A stretch of DNA of 64,000 nt from Nonomuraea aurantiaca (lineage in GTDB: Bacteria; Actinomycetota; Actinomycetes; Streptosporangiales; Streptosporangiaceae). Position 1 is the stretch's first letter, and every line of letters begins with the position of its first letter. The stretch is from positions 62,001-126,000 of the forward strand of contig NZ_JAIWNB010000006.1 in the NCBI RefSeq assembly GCF_020215705.1. The letters run 5' to 3'. Positions 41,396 to 51,825 of this stretch are shown here, piece by piece. A program made the translations under genes and the position numbers. The notes beneath the pieces are model-generated. The model was not told the DNA's origin. It saw only the letters and a program-made list of their open reading frames with translations, and made no database searches.

Positions 41396-41808
41396 CCCTT
41401 GGTTCGCCGCCCGGTGGGATCACTTTCCGTGCGGCGTTCGCGACTGACCGGATAGGAATGCAGCTCCGCGACGCTCACCACCATGCGTACCCATGACTCT
41501 CGCGCCGCGTTCATCGCCCGCGGCAGGTCGGAGATCATCAGGCGGGCCCGGCTGGCCATGATCCGATCCCGCAGCCTGCCCTCGTCGAGCTCCGCCGGGA
41601 CCGGCCAGACGATTCCGCCCGCGGCTATCACCGCGTCGGTGGCCACCAGCAGATCGGGACCGACGGTCAGGCAGATGAGCACCGTGTCGCCCGCGCGCAC
41701 GCCCCGGCGTCGTAGCTGGACGGTCGCGGCGGCCGACCTCTCGTCCAGCTGTCCCTCGGTGAGACACAGGCCGGTGCCAGAGTCCACCATCACGATGCGC
41801 TCCTCCAT
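41377..41808 (-). CDS. Truncated AMP-forming ligase-like protein (copy 1)
   Basis: 143 residues from ATG 41808. The only recognisable part is the N-terminal Rossmann-like segment of adenylate-forming (ANL) enzymes: LTEGQLDERSAAATVQLRRR, GVRAGDTVLICLTVGPDLLV, ATDAVIAAGGIVWPVPAELD and ASRARLMISD. The protein ends shortly after, without the Ser/Thr/Gly-rich ATP loop or any later core motif, so it cannot be an active ligase on its own. It lies between the two LuxR-type regulators on the same strand, as its longer relative at 44336 lies before copy 2. It may be a remnant or a non-catalytic partner. Confidence 0.6.
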   Translation of the reverse strand: MEERIVMVDSGTGLCLTEGQLDERSAAATVQLRRRGVRAGDTVLICLTVGPDLLVATDAVIAAGGIVWPVPAELDEGRLRDRIMASRARLMISDLPRAMNAARESWVRMVVSVAELHSYPVSRERRTESDPTGRRTKGDCEGV

Positions 41809-41864
41809 GGCGCCCACGCTATGGAGGGCATCTCGTGCACACATGGGGCGGAATATGCAGATCG

Positions 41865-44282
41865 CTATGCAGAACCGCGCGGCTGCTCGGCCGCCCACAC
41901 CGCGATCTGGGCGCGCGAGGTGTAGCCGAGCTTCTCCATGATGTTGGCGATGTGCCTGGCCACGGTCGCGGGACTGATGACGAGCTCCTCGGCGATGGCC
42001 CGGTTGGACAGGCCCCTGGTCAGCAGGGCCGCGATCTCCTGCTCGCGGGCGGTCAGCAGCGAGTGCCTGACGGGCTCGGTCACCACCGGACCGGCCGGGA
42101 CCGGCCGCTCGCCCGCGAGGACCTGGCGGGCGGCGTCGTCGGGGCTCATCGTCCTGCCCCGCGACCAGAGCGTCGCGGTGCGGCCCTCGCCGAGCTTGGC
42201 GCGGGCGCGGGTGAGCAGCTCCTCGATGCGGATCGTGGCCGAGTGCTGGCCCATCGACTCGCGCAGCGCGGTGGCCGAGGCGGCGGCCAGTACGGAGCTC
42301 TCCAGGTCCCCCTCGGCCTCCGCCAGCACCGACAGGCTCACGAGGCAGCGGGCCACGCTCTGGCGCTGCCCGGTCAGCCTGCTCAGCTTCAGGCTCGCGG
42401 CCAGCCGCTCCCTGGCCACCTCGAACTCGTGCAGCAGCGCCGCGACCCGGCCGATCCTGGCCAGGCAGCGGGCCAGCTCGATGGTGCCGTTGAGCTCCTC
42501 CAGCCACGGGACCGCCAGCTCGTACTGGGCCATCGCCTTCACCAGGTCGCCGCGCGCCTCGGCGACCGCGCCGAGCTGCGTCGCGGTCCTGGCCAGCAGC
42601 CAGCGGTGCCCGTGCTGGCGGGCCTTGGCCAGGGCCTCCTCGCCGTGACACTGGGCCTCGCGCAGCCGGCCGCGGGTGAGTGCGACCGCCGACAGCCCGG
42701 CCAGCGCGGCCGCCTGGTTCCACTGGTCGCCGGAGGCGATGGCCAGGGCCAGGCCGGTCTCGGCGTGGTGCAGCGCCTCGTCGCCGCGTCCCATGCGCAG
42801 CAGCACCACGACCGACAGGCTGTGCATGACGCAGCTGGGGAAGACGTTGTCGGCGCCCAGGCCCGCCAGGCTGACCGTGGCGTACTCCAGCGAGCGGGCC
42901 AGCTCGTCGCGGCCCTCCAGCCCGTAGGCCAGGTACGCCTGGGCATGCGCGATCTGCTCGTCGGGCACCTGGGTCAGGTCGAGGGCCAGCAGGCGCTCCA
43001 CCCAGCCGACGATCTCGGCCGGGTTGGCGCTGCTGACCGGGAGCAGGCTGGTGCTGTAGGCGCACAGGCGCAGGCCCAGCGGCGCGTTGCCGGACTCGAT
43101 CGCCCAGTCGAGCGCGGCCCGCTGGTCGTCCACCAGGCTCCGGCTGGCCTCCAGCGCGGCCAGCCGCACCGGCCACGGCAGGTCGGGCTCGACCATCTCG
43201 GTGCCGAAATGGCGCAGCTGGAGCTCGCACAGCACCTCCAGGTGCCGGTCGCGCAGCACCTCGCGCTCGGCCGCCTCCGCCAGCCGCTCGGCCGCGTAGT
43301 GCTTGATGGTCTCCAGCAGCCGGTAGCGCCTGCGCTCCTCGTCGCACAGCACGAGGGACTTGTCGACCAGGGCGCCGAGCAGGTCGACGATCTCCGCCTC
43401 CGAGATGGGCCGGTCGGCGCAGATCTGCTCGGCGAGTTCGAGGTCGAAGGACCCGGCGAACACCGACAGTCTGCGCAGCAGCACCTGCTCCTTGGCCGAC
43501 AGCAGGTCGTAGCTCCATTCGACCGCGGCCAGCAGGGTGCGCTGCCTGGGCGGCGCCGTACGGCCGCCGGTGGTGAGCAGCGAGAAGCGGCCGTCGATCC
43601 GATCGACGATCTGCCCGGGACTGAGCAGGCTGGTGCGGGCCGCGGCCAGCTCCAGCGCGAGTGGCAGCCCGTCGAGCGCCCGGCACAGCCGTACGACGTC
43701 GTCCAGGCTCGCCGGGCTCAGTTTGGTGCCCGCGGCGGTGGCACGGTCGACGAAGAGCTGCACGGACTCGGCTTCGGGATGTCGCTCGTCGGGCAGGTCG
43801 AGCGGCGGCACCCGCCAGACCAGCTCACTGGCGATGCGCAGCGGCTCGCGGCTGGTGGCCAGGATGCCGAGGCCCCGGCACGCCGCGACCAGCTCGGCGG
43901 CCACTTCCGCGCACTGGTCGACCAGGTGCTCGCAGTTGTCCAGCAGCAGCAGGGCGGGTGTGTCGCGCAGCCGGGCCGCCACCGTGTCGAGCAGCGGGCG
44001 GGTGCCTTCCTCATGGATGCCGACGGCCCGGCCGATCTCCTGGAGGATCAGCTCGCCCCGGGTGAGCCTGGCCAGCTCGACCAGCCACACGCCGCCCGGG
44101 TAGGAGGGCACCAGGCGGGCGGCGACCCGCAGCGCCAGGCGGGTCTTGCCGATGCCGCCGACCCCGCACAGCGTGACCACGCGCGTCTCACCCAGCAGCC
44201 CGCACAGGTCGTCGACGTCGCGCTCGCGACCTACGAACCTGTTGGGCTCGGCCGGAAGATTGTGCCTGGGGGGCTCGGACAT
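41865..44282 (-). CDS. NB-ARC ATPase / LuxR-type transcriptional regulator (copy 2)
   Basis: 805 residues, same architecture as copy 1. FVGRERDVDDLCGLL, P-loop GVGGIGKT at the identical position 40-47, Walker B ALLLLDNCEHL, LATSREPLRIASEL and GLPLALELAAARTSLLSPG lead into a helical repeat region with RTATQLGAVAEARGD. The LuxR HTH at the end contains SLLTAREQEIAALLTRGLSN and PATVARHIANIMEKLGYTSR. Start ATG 44282 is used, although the Shine-Dalgarno is weak. Similarity to copy 1 extends along the whole length at a level that suggests an old tandem duplication followed by divergence. The stop is 56 bp before the 143-residue ligase-like gene. Confidence 0.9.
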   Translation of the reverse strand: MSEPPRHNLPAEPNRFVGRERDVDDLCGLLGETRVVTLCGVGGIGKTRLALRVAARLVPSYPGGVWLVELARLTRGELILQEIGRAVGIHEEGTRPLLDTVAARLRDTPALLLLDNCEHLVDQCAEVAAELVAACRGLGILATSREPLRIASELVWRVPPLDLPDERHPEAESVQLFVDRATAAGTKLSPASLDDVVRLCRALDGLPLALELAAARTSLLSPGQIVDRIDGRFSLLTTGGRTAPPRQRTLLAAVEWSYDLLSAKEQVLLRRLSVFAGSFDLELAEQICADRPISEAEIVDLLGALVDKSLVLCDEERRRYRLLETIKHYAAERLAEAAEREVLRDRHLEVLCELQLRHFGTEMVEPDLPWPVRLAALEASRSLVDDQRAALDWAIESGNAPLGLRLCAYSTSLLPVSSANPAEIVGWVERLLALDLTQVPDEQIAHAQAYLAYGLEGRDELARSLEYATVSLAGLGADNVFPSCVMHSLSVVVLLRMGRGDEALHHAETGLALAIASGDQWNQAAALAGLSAVALTRGRLREAQCHGEEALAKARQHGHRWLLARTATQLGAVAEARGDLVKAMAQYELAVPWLEELNGTIELARCLARIGRVAALLHEFEVARERLAASLKLSRLTGQRQSVARCLVSLSVLAEAEGDLESSVLAAASATALRESMGQHSATIRIEELLTRARAKLGEGRTATLWSRGRTMSPDDAARQVLAGERPVPAGPVVTEPVRHSLLTAREQEIAALLTRGLSNRAIAEELVISPATVARHIANIMEKLGYTSRAQIAVWAAEQPRGSA

Positions 44283-44305
44283 TGTGGTCACCCTGCGTCG
44301 CGGAA

Positions 44306-44328
44306 GGATCACACTCTCCCACAGTGTC
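44306..44328. promoter_or_regulatory. Conserved 22-bp element, copy 2, upstream of LuxR-type gene 2
   Basis: GGATCACACTCTCCCACAGT plus GTC. The core ACACT-N7-AGTGT (44310-44326) is an inverted repeat. It lies 24 bp before the start of LuxR-type gene 2 and 8 bp past the stop of the ligase-like gene, the same relative place as copy 1. Confidence 0.6.
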
Positions 44329-44335
44329 GCACTTT

Positions 44336-45079
44336 TCACCGGCTGAGCGAGCTGACGACGGCCCTTTCGTCCACAACGCGCAACGTCGGATCGCCGAGCA
44401 GGCGTCTGGCCACCTCGTTCGGCGCGATCACCAGGGTGGCCGCGTGCACGTGCGCGAGTACGCGGCAGCCGATCAGGCTCGGCTCGTGCGCGATGACCAC
44501 GTGGGCGCCCGACATCAACGCCAAATCGAGAACCCGCAGCCCCTTGAGCGGATCGCTGACCGCGGCGAGCACGACGTCGTCCTCGCTGACCAGCAGCCGC
44601 GACGACAGGCTGCGCAGGTCCGACGCCAGCTCGTCGTGGTCGTAGACGTATTCGCCGCCGACGCTCAGCGCGGGGCCGGCCAGCGGCCCGAACTGGACCG
44701 AACGCTCGCCCAGCAGGTCGCTGAACGGGAGCTCCCCCGGCGTCGGCTCGAAGGTGAAGACCTTCTGAACATCGACCGCGAGCGGGTCGTAGCCGCGCTG
44801 CGCGATCATCATGCGGGCGGTCCCGGAGGCTCCGAGCACCGCCACTCCCCCGGACCAGGCGACGGAGTGGACGGCGACGGCGAACCCCGCCCCGAGCGGC
44901 ATGTCGACGATCACGCGGTCGCCGTAGCGGAGACCGTGACGGCGCAGCCCCGCCGCCGCGTGCGTGACCTTCCGCGCGAACGCGTTGTACGACAGCACCT
45001 CTCCGGTTCTGACGTCGCTGACCGCGGGCTGGTCGCCCTGTACGGGAGAGGCGCCCAGCACCAGCTCTGTCCAGGTCAT
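44336..45079 (-). CDS. Truncated AMP-forming ligase-like protein without the ATP loop (copy 2)
   Basis: 247 residues from ATG 45079. N-terminal ANL features are clear: WTELVLGASPVQGDQPAVSD, GEVLSYNAFARKVTHAAAGL, RRHGLRYGDRVIVDMPLGAG and AVAVHSVAWSGGVAVLGASG. Where the A3 loop (TSGTTGxPKG) should be it reads ALSVGGEYVYDHDELASDLR. The flanking VYDHDEL and EDDVVLAAVSDPLKGLRVLD match the sequences that normally bracket that loop. The protein ends near motif A4. It therefore lacks the catalytic P-loop, the hinge and the C-terminal domain. It precedes LuxR-type copy 2 on the same strand and is divergent from a TetR gene. Confidence 0.65.
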   Translation of the reverse strand: MTWTELVLGASPVQGDQPAVSDVRTGEVLSYNAFARKVTHAAAGLRRHGLRYGDRVIVDMPLGAGFAVAVHSVAWSGGVAVLGASGTARMMIAQRGYDPLAVDVQKVFTFEPTPGELPFSDLLGERSVQFGPLAGPALSVGGEYVYDHDELASDLRSLSSRLLVSEDDVVLAAVSDPLKGLRVLDLALMSGAHVVIAHEPSLIGCRVLAHVHAATLVIAPNEVARRLLGDPTLRVVDERAVVSSLSR

Positions 45080-45179
45080 GCCGCCAATGTAGGCATCCGG
45101 CACCGGCCGGGACATGCGTAGAAATGTGCAACCCGCTATGTACGTCCGGTGCCCGGCGAGCCCCCCATAGTCTTGATCC

Positions 45180-45761
45180 ATGCGGGACGACTCCAGCGGG
45201 CCGACCACGGCTGGACGCATCCTCGACGCGGCCTACACGCGGATGCTGGAGCACGGCCTGCGCCGCCTGACCGTCGACGACGTCGCCCGGCAGGCGGGCC
45301 TGTCGCGGATCACCGTCTATCGGCGCTTCGCCCGCAAGAGCGACCTGATCCAGGGCGTGATGCTGCGCGAGCTCCACCGGTTCCTGCGCGCCTTCGAGCA
45401 GGCGGTCGGGCCGCTGCCGACCATGGCCGACCGGGTGACGGAGGGGTTCGCGATCACGCTGCGCCTGGTGCGGGGGCATCCGCTGCTGAGCAGGTTGCTG
45501 GCGACCGAGCCCGAGATGATCCTTCCGCACCTCACTGTGGAGGCGGGCCCCTACCTCGCGGTCGCCAGGGCGTATCTCGCCGGCCACCTCGGCGCCTCGG
45601 ACGCCCCGGACGCCGAGGCCGTGGCCGAGATGTTCATCCGCATCGCGCTGTCGTTCGTGCTCACTCCGGACAGCGCGATACCGCTGGACAGCGACGACGA
45701 AGCCCGTGCCTACGCCAGGCGGCATCTCGTCCCGCTCCTGCCATCAGAGGGGATCAACTAG
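45180..45761 (+). CDS. TetR-family transcriptional regulator
   Basis: 193 residues. HTH at about 25-50: [20 protein letters not shown] then [14 protein letters not shown]. The C-terminal domain has [20 protein letters not shown] and [20 protein letters not shown], resembling regulators of lipid or steroid genes, though not enough to assign. It is divergent from the ligase-like gene 44336-45079, with 100 bp between the starts. It ends 58 bp before typA, which has its own leader, so any link to typA is doubtful. Confidence 0.9.
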   Translation: MRDDSSGPTTAGRILDAAYTRMLEHGLRRLTVDDVARQAGLSRITVYRRFARKSDLIQGVMLRELHRFLRAFEQAVGPLPTMADRVTEGFAITLRLVRGHPLLSRLLATEPEMILPHLTVEAGPYLAVARAYLAGHLGASDAPDAEAVAEMFIRIALSFVLTPDSAIPLDSDDEARAYARRHLVPLLPSEGIN

Positions 45762-45819
45762 ACTTATAAGGCCGCGACTTCGCGCGGTCGCCCCCACGAT
45801 CACAGAGCGAGACGTCATC

Positions 45820-47670
<1,851 letters not shown>

Positions 47671-47687
47671 CTCAGGCTCGCACTGAC

Positions 47688-47729
47688 CACACCTGACTTC
47701 TTCCTGACATTCGGGAGAAGTCAGGTGTG
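47688..47729 (+). terminator. Intrinsic terminator after typA
   Basis: Perfect 14-bp stem (47688-47701 with 47716-47729) and 14-nt loop, starting 18 bp after the typA stop. Confidence 0.85.
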
Positions 47730-47787
47730 ACCACACCGTGACCGGAGTGGCGAGAACAACTCCCTCCGCGAGTGAATCATCCACTCT

Positions 47788-50319
47788 GTGGGGAAGCTCC
47801 GGATGTTCATCGCGTTCGGGCTCGCGATGGTCTCGGCGGGAGCGATCGTCTGGTGCACGGTGGCGGCCAGGCCCGTGCCGCTGTCCACGCGGTCCGCGAA
47901 TCCCGTCGTGCCCGAACCATGGGCGCTGGACGCCCGGGGCGACTCTCAGGTGAAGCTCGCCCGGCAGGCGACGACCGAGGTCGTGGTGACCAAGGCCGGC
48001 CCGGGTGACCTGAGCGCCGTGCCCCAGGGGCGGCTCGACGAGCGGCAGCGCCAGGTGAAGGTGACCATCAAGCACCGGCTGCGCATGAACCGGGCCGACC
48101 CGCTGGTCGAGACGCTGCGGCAGGGCGGCAGCTTCCCCGGCGGCATCCAGCGGTTCACCGACGACGGGTTCGGGGCCATCAAGGTGGGTGGCGACTGGCT
48201 GGCCCCGACCACGCGGCCGGCGCCGATCCTCACCACGTCCGGCGGGCTGACCACGGCCGAGTTCCGGGTGACGTTGCTGCGGCAGTTCAAGCCCAGCGAT
48301 CTGATGACGCTCGACTTCAACGCCCCCAGCGCCAAGCCGCTCATCGTGAGCCAGCGGACGATCAGCCTGCTTCCGGGCGACTGGACCGTACTGCAGGCCC
48401 AAGGGCTCGATCCCGAGCGGGAGGAGGCGGAGCTTCTGCGGTTCACCGTCGGGTCGTACCTGGTGAAGGTGACGCTGGCCCAGGACTCCTACGGGTTCCC
48501 GGACGCGGAGGAGGCCGACGACTTCTCGTGGACGGCCGGGCTCGGCGTGCTCACCGCGATCGCGCTGGTCGCCTTCCTGGCGCGCTCGCTCGGCCTGGCC
48601 TGGTGGAACCGGCCGCCCAACCGCGAGCTCCTCCTGGGGATCGCCCTGGTCACGCCTCTGGTGCTGCTCCCGCTCCTGGCACCGGACTGGCGGCCTCTGG
48701 CGTACGTGGCCCTGTTCCTCGCGCTGCCGGCGCTCACGGCGCGGCACGCGAGCCGGGCCCTGCCGACCAGCCCGCCGTGGACCACCCGGGACATGCTCGT
48801 GGTCACCGGGCTCGCCTGCCTCGTCGGCCTCGGCATGCTGTCCTGGTCGTGGCTGCACGAGCAGCTGCCCGCCCAGACGCTGCTGATCGGCTCCGTGGTC
48901 GCGGCCGTGACGGCCGCCGCGGCGGCGGTGGTGTTCAGCGTGGACCTGGGGGTCCGCGTGGTGATCGTCCGGCTCGCGGTGCTGGCGGCCGAGGCGGCGA
49001 TCGGCCTGCTGGCGCTCGCCCTGTGGGGCCGGGCGCTGCTGACCGGGGTCTATCCGCCGGACAGCATCCGGCTGGTGCTGGCCCTCAGCTGGGCGGTGAT
49101 CCCTGTCTCCGCCATCGCCGTGGCCACCAAGACGTGGACCCGCACCGCGGTCTTGGGCGCCGTGCTGGTGAGCCTGCTGGTGCAGGGCTGGCCGACCGAG
49201 TGGCTGGACAGCGGGTCGTGGAACCTGCCCTTCGGCGCGGACGTGTCGAACATGCCGAAGATCGGCATCCTGCCGCTCGACCCCCTCGTGCGCGGGGTGC
49301 TCGGGTTACTGCTGCTGGCGTTCGCGTTGCTGGTGCTCCGGCTCCGTCGGCTCGGCGGCTCGCTGGCCGCGCTCGACCACCCGGCGACGCACCCCACGGT
49401 GATCGCCTGCCTGATGGTGCTCTATCTCACCCCCCGGGGCAGCACCACGCTCACCGACGCCAACGTGGCGCTGCCGCAGCTGACGATCACCTCGATCGCC
49501 GCCTGGGTGACGGCCCGCTGGCTGCTCGTACGCCCCCACCCGGCCGTCGTCGAGCCCGCCACCCCCGAGGAGCACCGGCAACTGGTCAGGGCCGCCCTGC
49601 ACAAGCGGCTCCTGCTCATCTCCGAGCAGGAGCTCTATCGCATCGGCCGGGGCAAGCTGGGCGCCGGCGAGCTGACGATGGCCGAGTTCGACACGCGGCG
49701 CCACGAGCTGGAGGCCGCGCTGGACGAGCACGGGCGGCACCCCGAGACGGCCCTGGCCACCGCCGCCGGCTGCCCGCCCTGGCACAACGGCGTGTACGCG
49801 TTCGTGATCAGCCTGCTGCTGAGCCTGCCCTTCGTGCTCGTGTTCGGCTGGCCGACGGGGGCCGACCTGAGCAGCTTCGTGTTCGACTCCCGCTACCTGC
49901 TGACGCTGCCCGCCTTCGGCTTCGTGTTCGGCTACTTCTATCCGCGCGTCCGGGGCACCCAGCCGATGACCAAGGCGCTCCACCTGATGGCGGCGGCGCT
50001 GGTAACGGAGCTGTCGGCGTACCTGCCCACGCTGTTCGAGCCGGACATCGGGATGGCGGTCAAGGTGCAGGTGGTGGCCATCGTGGTGGGCGAGGTGGCG
50101 TTGGTCTGCATCGGGCTCGGGTTGTACTGGGAGTGGCGGGTCATGCATCTGGCCGGGGAGCCGTGGGCGCGGGTGCGCAACGTACGCAGCGTACGCAGCC
50201 TGGCCACGCCGCTGCTGGCCGTGGTGATCGCGGCGGGCACCACGGCGGCGACGTCGGCGGCGGGCCAGACCGTGGACCGCATCCTCAAGGGGGACCAGGT
50301 GTCCTCTGGGGGGCCGTAG
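47788..50319 (+). CDS. Large uncharacterised actinobacterial membrane protein
   Basis: 843 residues. An N-terminal helix (FIAFGLAMVSAGAIVWCTVA) anchors an extracytoplasmic beta-rich domain of about 200 residues. A first helix bundle (about 250-480) contains LLLGIALVTPLVLLPLLAPD. A cytosolic helical segment (about 600-660) contains EEHRQLVRAALHKRLLLISE and AEFDTRRHELEAALDEHGR. A second bundle has FVLVFGWPTGADLSSFVFDS. I do not recognise an enzymatic motif. The layout resembles an actinomycete family of unknown function (DUF6185-like, from memory). GTG 47788 is taken; ATG 47803 is possible. The last 35 bp overlap the convergent DUF2079 gene. Confidence 0.75.
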   Translation: MGKLRMFIAFGLAMVSAGAIVWCTVAARPVPLSTRSANPVVPEPWALDARGDSQVKLARQATTEVVVTKAGPGDLSAVPQGRLDERQRQVKVTIKHRLRMNRADPLVETLRQGGSFPGGIQRFTDDGFGAIKVGGDWLAPTTRPAPILTTSGGLTTAEFRVTLLRQFKPSDLMTLDFNAPSAKPLIVSQRTISLLPGDWTVLQAQGLDPEREEAELLRFTVGSYLVKVTLAQDSYGFPDAEEADDFSWTAGLGVLTAIALVAFLARSLGLAWWNRPPNRELLLGIALVTPLVLLPLLAPDWRPLAYVALFLALPALTARHASRALPTSPPWTTRDMLVVTGLACLVGLGMLSWSWLHEQLPAQTLLIGSVVAAVTAAAAAVVFSVDLGVRVVIVRLAVLAAEAAIGLLALALWGRALLTGVYPPDSIRLVLALSWAVIPVSAIAVATKTWTRTAVLGAVLVSLLVQGWPTEWLDSGSWNLPFGADVSNMPKIGILPLDPLVRGVLGLLLLAFALLVLRLRRLGGSLAALDHPATHPTVIACLMVLYLTPRGSTTLTDANVALPQLTITSIAAWVTARWLLVRPHPAVVEPATPEEHRQLVRAALHKRLLLISEQELYRIGRGKLGAGELTMAEFDTRRHELEAALDEHGRHPETALATAAGCPPWHNGVYAFVISLLLSLPFVLVFGWPTGADLSSFVFDSRYLLTLPAFGFVFGYFYPRVRGTQPMTKALHLMAAALVTELSAYLPTLFEPDIGMAVKVQVVAIVVGEVALVCIGLGLYWEWRVMHLAGEPWARVRNVRSVRSLATPLLAVVIAAGTTAATSAAGQTVDRILKGDQVSSGGP

Positions 50320-51823
50320 CCGCCAGGACCATGTAGCCGTCCTGGGAGAACCGCACCTCGTAGCCGCTGCCGACCAGGAGCCGTACGCGCTCGCGCTGCT
50401 CGGCCACGTCCACGAACGGGAAGGTCTTCCGCCCCACCTCGGCCACGACCCACGGGGCCCCGCGCGGCGTGCGGTCCCACAGCAGCACCCTGCTCCGCCC
50501 CGACAGGGCCGGCGCCAGGTTGTTGGCCGCCTCCACGAGCACCCCGTCGGGCACCACGGCGACGGCGGCGGCCGCGGCCCGCTCGCGGGCGTCGTGCCGG
50601 TAGGAGCCGGGGTCGGCGAGCCCGGCCAGGGAGAAGAACGGCACGGAGACCACCGCGAACCCGACCACCCCCAGGGCCCAGACCCGCGTCATCCGATCCC
50701 CGAGGGCCCAGATCCGCGTCGCCGGGTCCCCGCCGGGCGCCTGGCGGGCGCGCAGGCGGCGGACGCCGTCCACTCCGGCCGCGAAGACCACCACGACGAC
50801 GAAGGCGTTGTAGTGGTAGCCGGCCACCCACCAGTTGGGGAACGAACCGGCCAGCATCCGCTCGGCGAGCAGCGGCACCGCCATGACCAGCAGCGGCGAC
50901 CGCGGTGCCACCAGCAGCGTGATGCCGAGCAGCAGGGCCAGCGTGACGAGCTTGACCGGTGGGCTGCCGAGCTGGGCCAGCACCGCGAGCGGATCGGTCA
51001 GGGCGGTGCGCGCGACACCCCGCATGTCCGGCCCCAGCGCGCCGTACGCCCAGTAGTAGTCGGACCGCCCCCCGAACAGCGGGATGAGCACCTGCGACGC
51101 CAGCCACGTGTAGGCCGCCCCGCCGGCCACGAACGCGCCGCCCAGGACCCGCCAGCCGCGCTGGGTGAGCAGGACCACCCCGAACCCGGCCACCAGCAGC
51201 CCCATGTCCTCCTTGACGCACAGCAGCGCCAGGGCGGCCGTCACCACCGCGACGCGTTTGCCGGCCTGGTGGCGTTCGAGCAGTACGGCGGTGAGCAGCG
51301 GCGCGAACGCCGCCTCGTGGAAGTCGAATGCCACGGTCTCCACCACGGGCCACGAGAGCGTGTAGGCCACGGCGACGAGATGCGCGGCGCCCGGCCCCAG
51401 CGCCCGCCGCGTGAACACCCACAGCGGCACCGCCGCCGCGGCCAGCAGCACCGCCTGGGCGACCAGCAGCGTCGCCGGGCCGTCGAACAGCCAGTAGAGC
51501 GGGGCCAGGAGGGCGAGGATGGGTGACCAGTGATCACCGAGGGTGGAGAAATCCGGGCCGAAGCCGTTGTGGACGCCCTTGACGATGGCTATGGGCAGGC
51601 GGAACTGGGAGTAGGAGCGCACGGCCTGATCGAAGATCACCAGGTCGTAGGCGCCGGCCTTGAAGTTCGCCAGCTTGGTGAGGGAGAGGGTGGTGTAGAG
51701 GGCGGCCGCCGTGGCGGTGATCGCCGCCAGTGTGACACGGTCGCGGCGCGTCCGATCCCCCGTCTCGGTGGTGACCGTCGCCGCGTCGTCCCCGCGTACC
51801 GTCACGCTCTGTTGACCTTCCAT
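50285..51823 (-). CDS. DUF2079 family polytopic membrane protein
   Basis: 512 residues, about 11-13 helices. The N-terminal YTTLSLTKLANFKAGAYDLV and the IFDQAVRSYSQF segment are diagnostic of DUF2079, a glycosyltransferase-C-like membrane family. FDFHEAAFAPLLTAVLLERH and ALLCVKEDMGLLVAGFGVVL follow. The soluble tail has NNLAPALSGRSRVLLWDR. It probably transfers sugars from lipid carriers at the membrane, an inference from the GT-C fold. ATG 51823 lies 2 nt after the stop of the DUF2461 gene, so the two are co-transcribed. A 30-bp in-frame tandem duplication lies at 50671-50730. Confidence 0.85.
   Translation of the reverse strand: MEGQQSVTVRGDDAATVTTETGDRTRRDRVTLAAITATAAALYTTLSLTKLANFKAGAYDLVIFDQAVRSYSQFRLPIAIVKGVHNGFGPDFSTLGDHWSPILALLAPLYWLFDGPATLLVAQAVLLAAAAVPLWVFTRRALGPGAAHLVAVAYTLSWPVVETVAFDFHEAAFAPLLTAVLLERHQAGKRVAVVTAALALLCVKEDMGLLVAGFGVVLLTQRGWRVLGGAFVAGGAAYTWLASQVLIPLFGGRSDYYWAYGALGPDMRGVARTALTDPLAVLAQLGSPPVKLVTLALLLGITLLVAPRSPLLVMAVPLLAERMLAGSFPNWWVAGYHYNAFVVVVVFAAGVDGVRRLRARQAPGGDPATRIWALGDRMTRVWALGVVGFAVVSVPFFSLAGLADPGSYRHDARERAAAAAVAVVPDGVLVEAANNLAPALSGRSRVLLWDRTPRGAPWVVAEVGRKTFPFVDVAEQRERVRLLVGSGYEVRFSQDGYMVLAATAPQRTPGPP
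50671..50730. repeat. In-frame 30-bp tandem duplication in the DUF2079 gene
   Basis: Two consecutive 30-bp copies (50671-50700 and 50701-50730) share GAGGGCCCAGA-CCGCGTC-type sequence. They encode RIWALGD and RVWALGV in a loop between membrane segments. Confidence 0.75.
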
Positions 51824-51825
51824 GG

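Noticed and set aside
38679-45079. AfsR-type or antibiotic cluster regulator region
   Set aside because: No biosynthetic core genes (PKS, NRPS, terpene) lie within the window. The ligase-like proteins are incomplete fragments.
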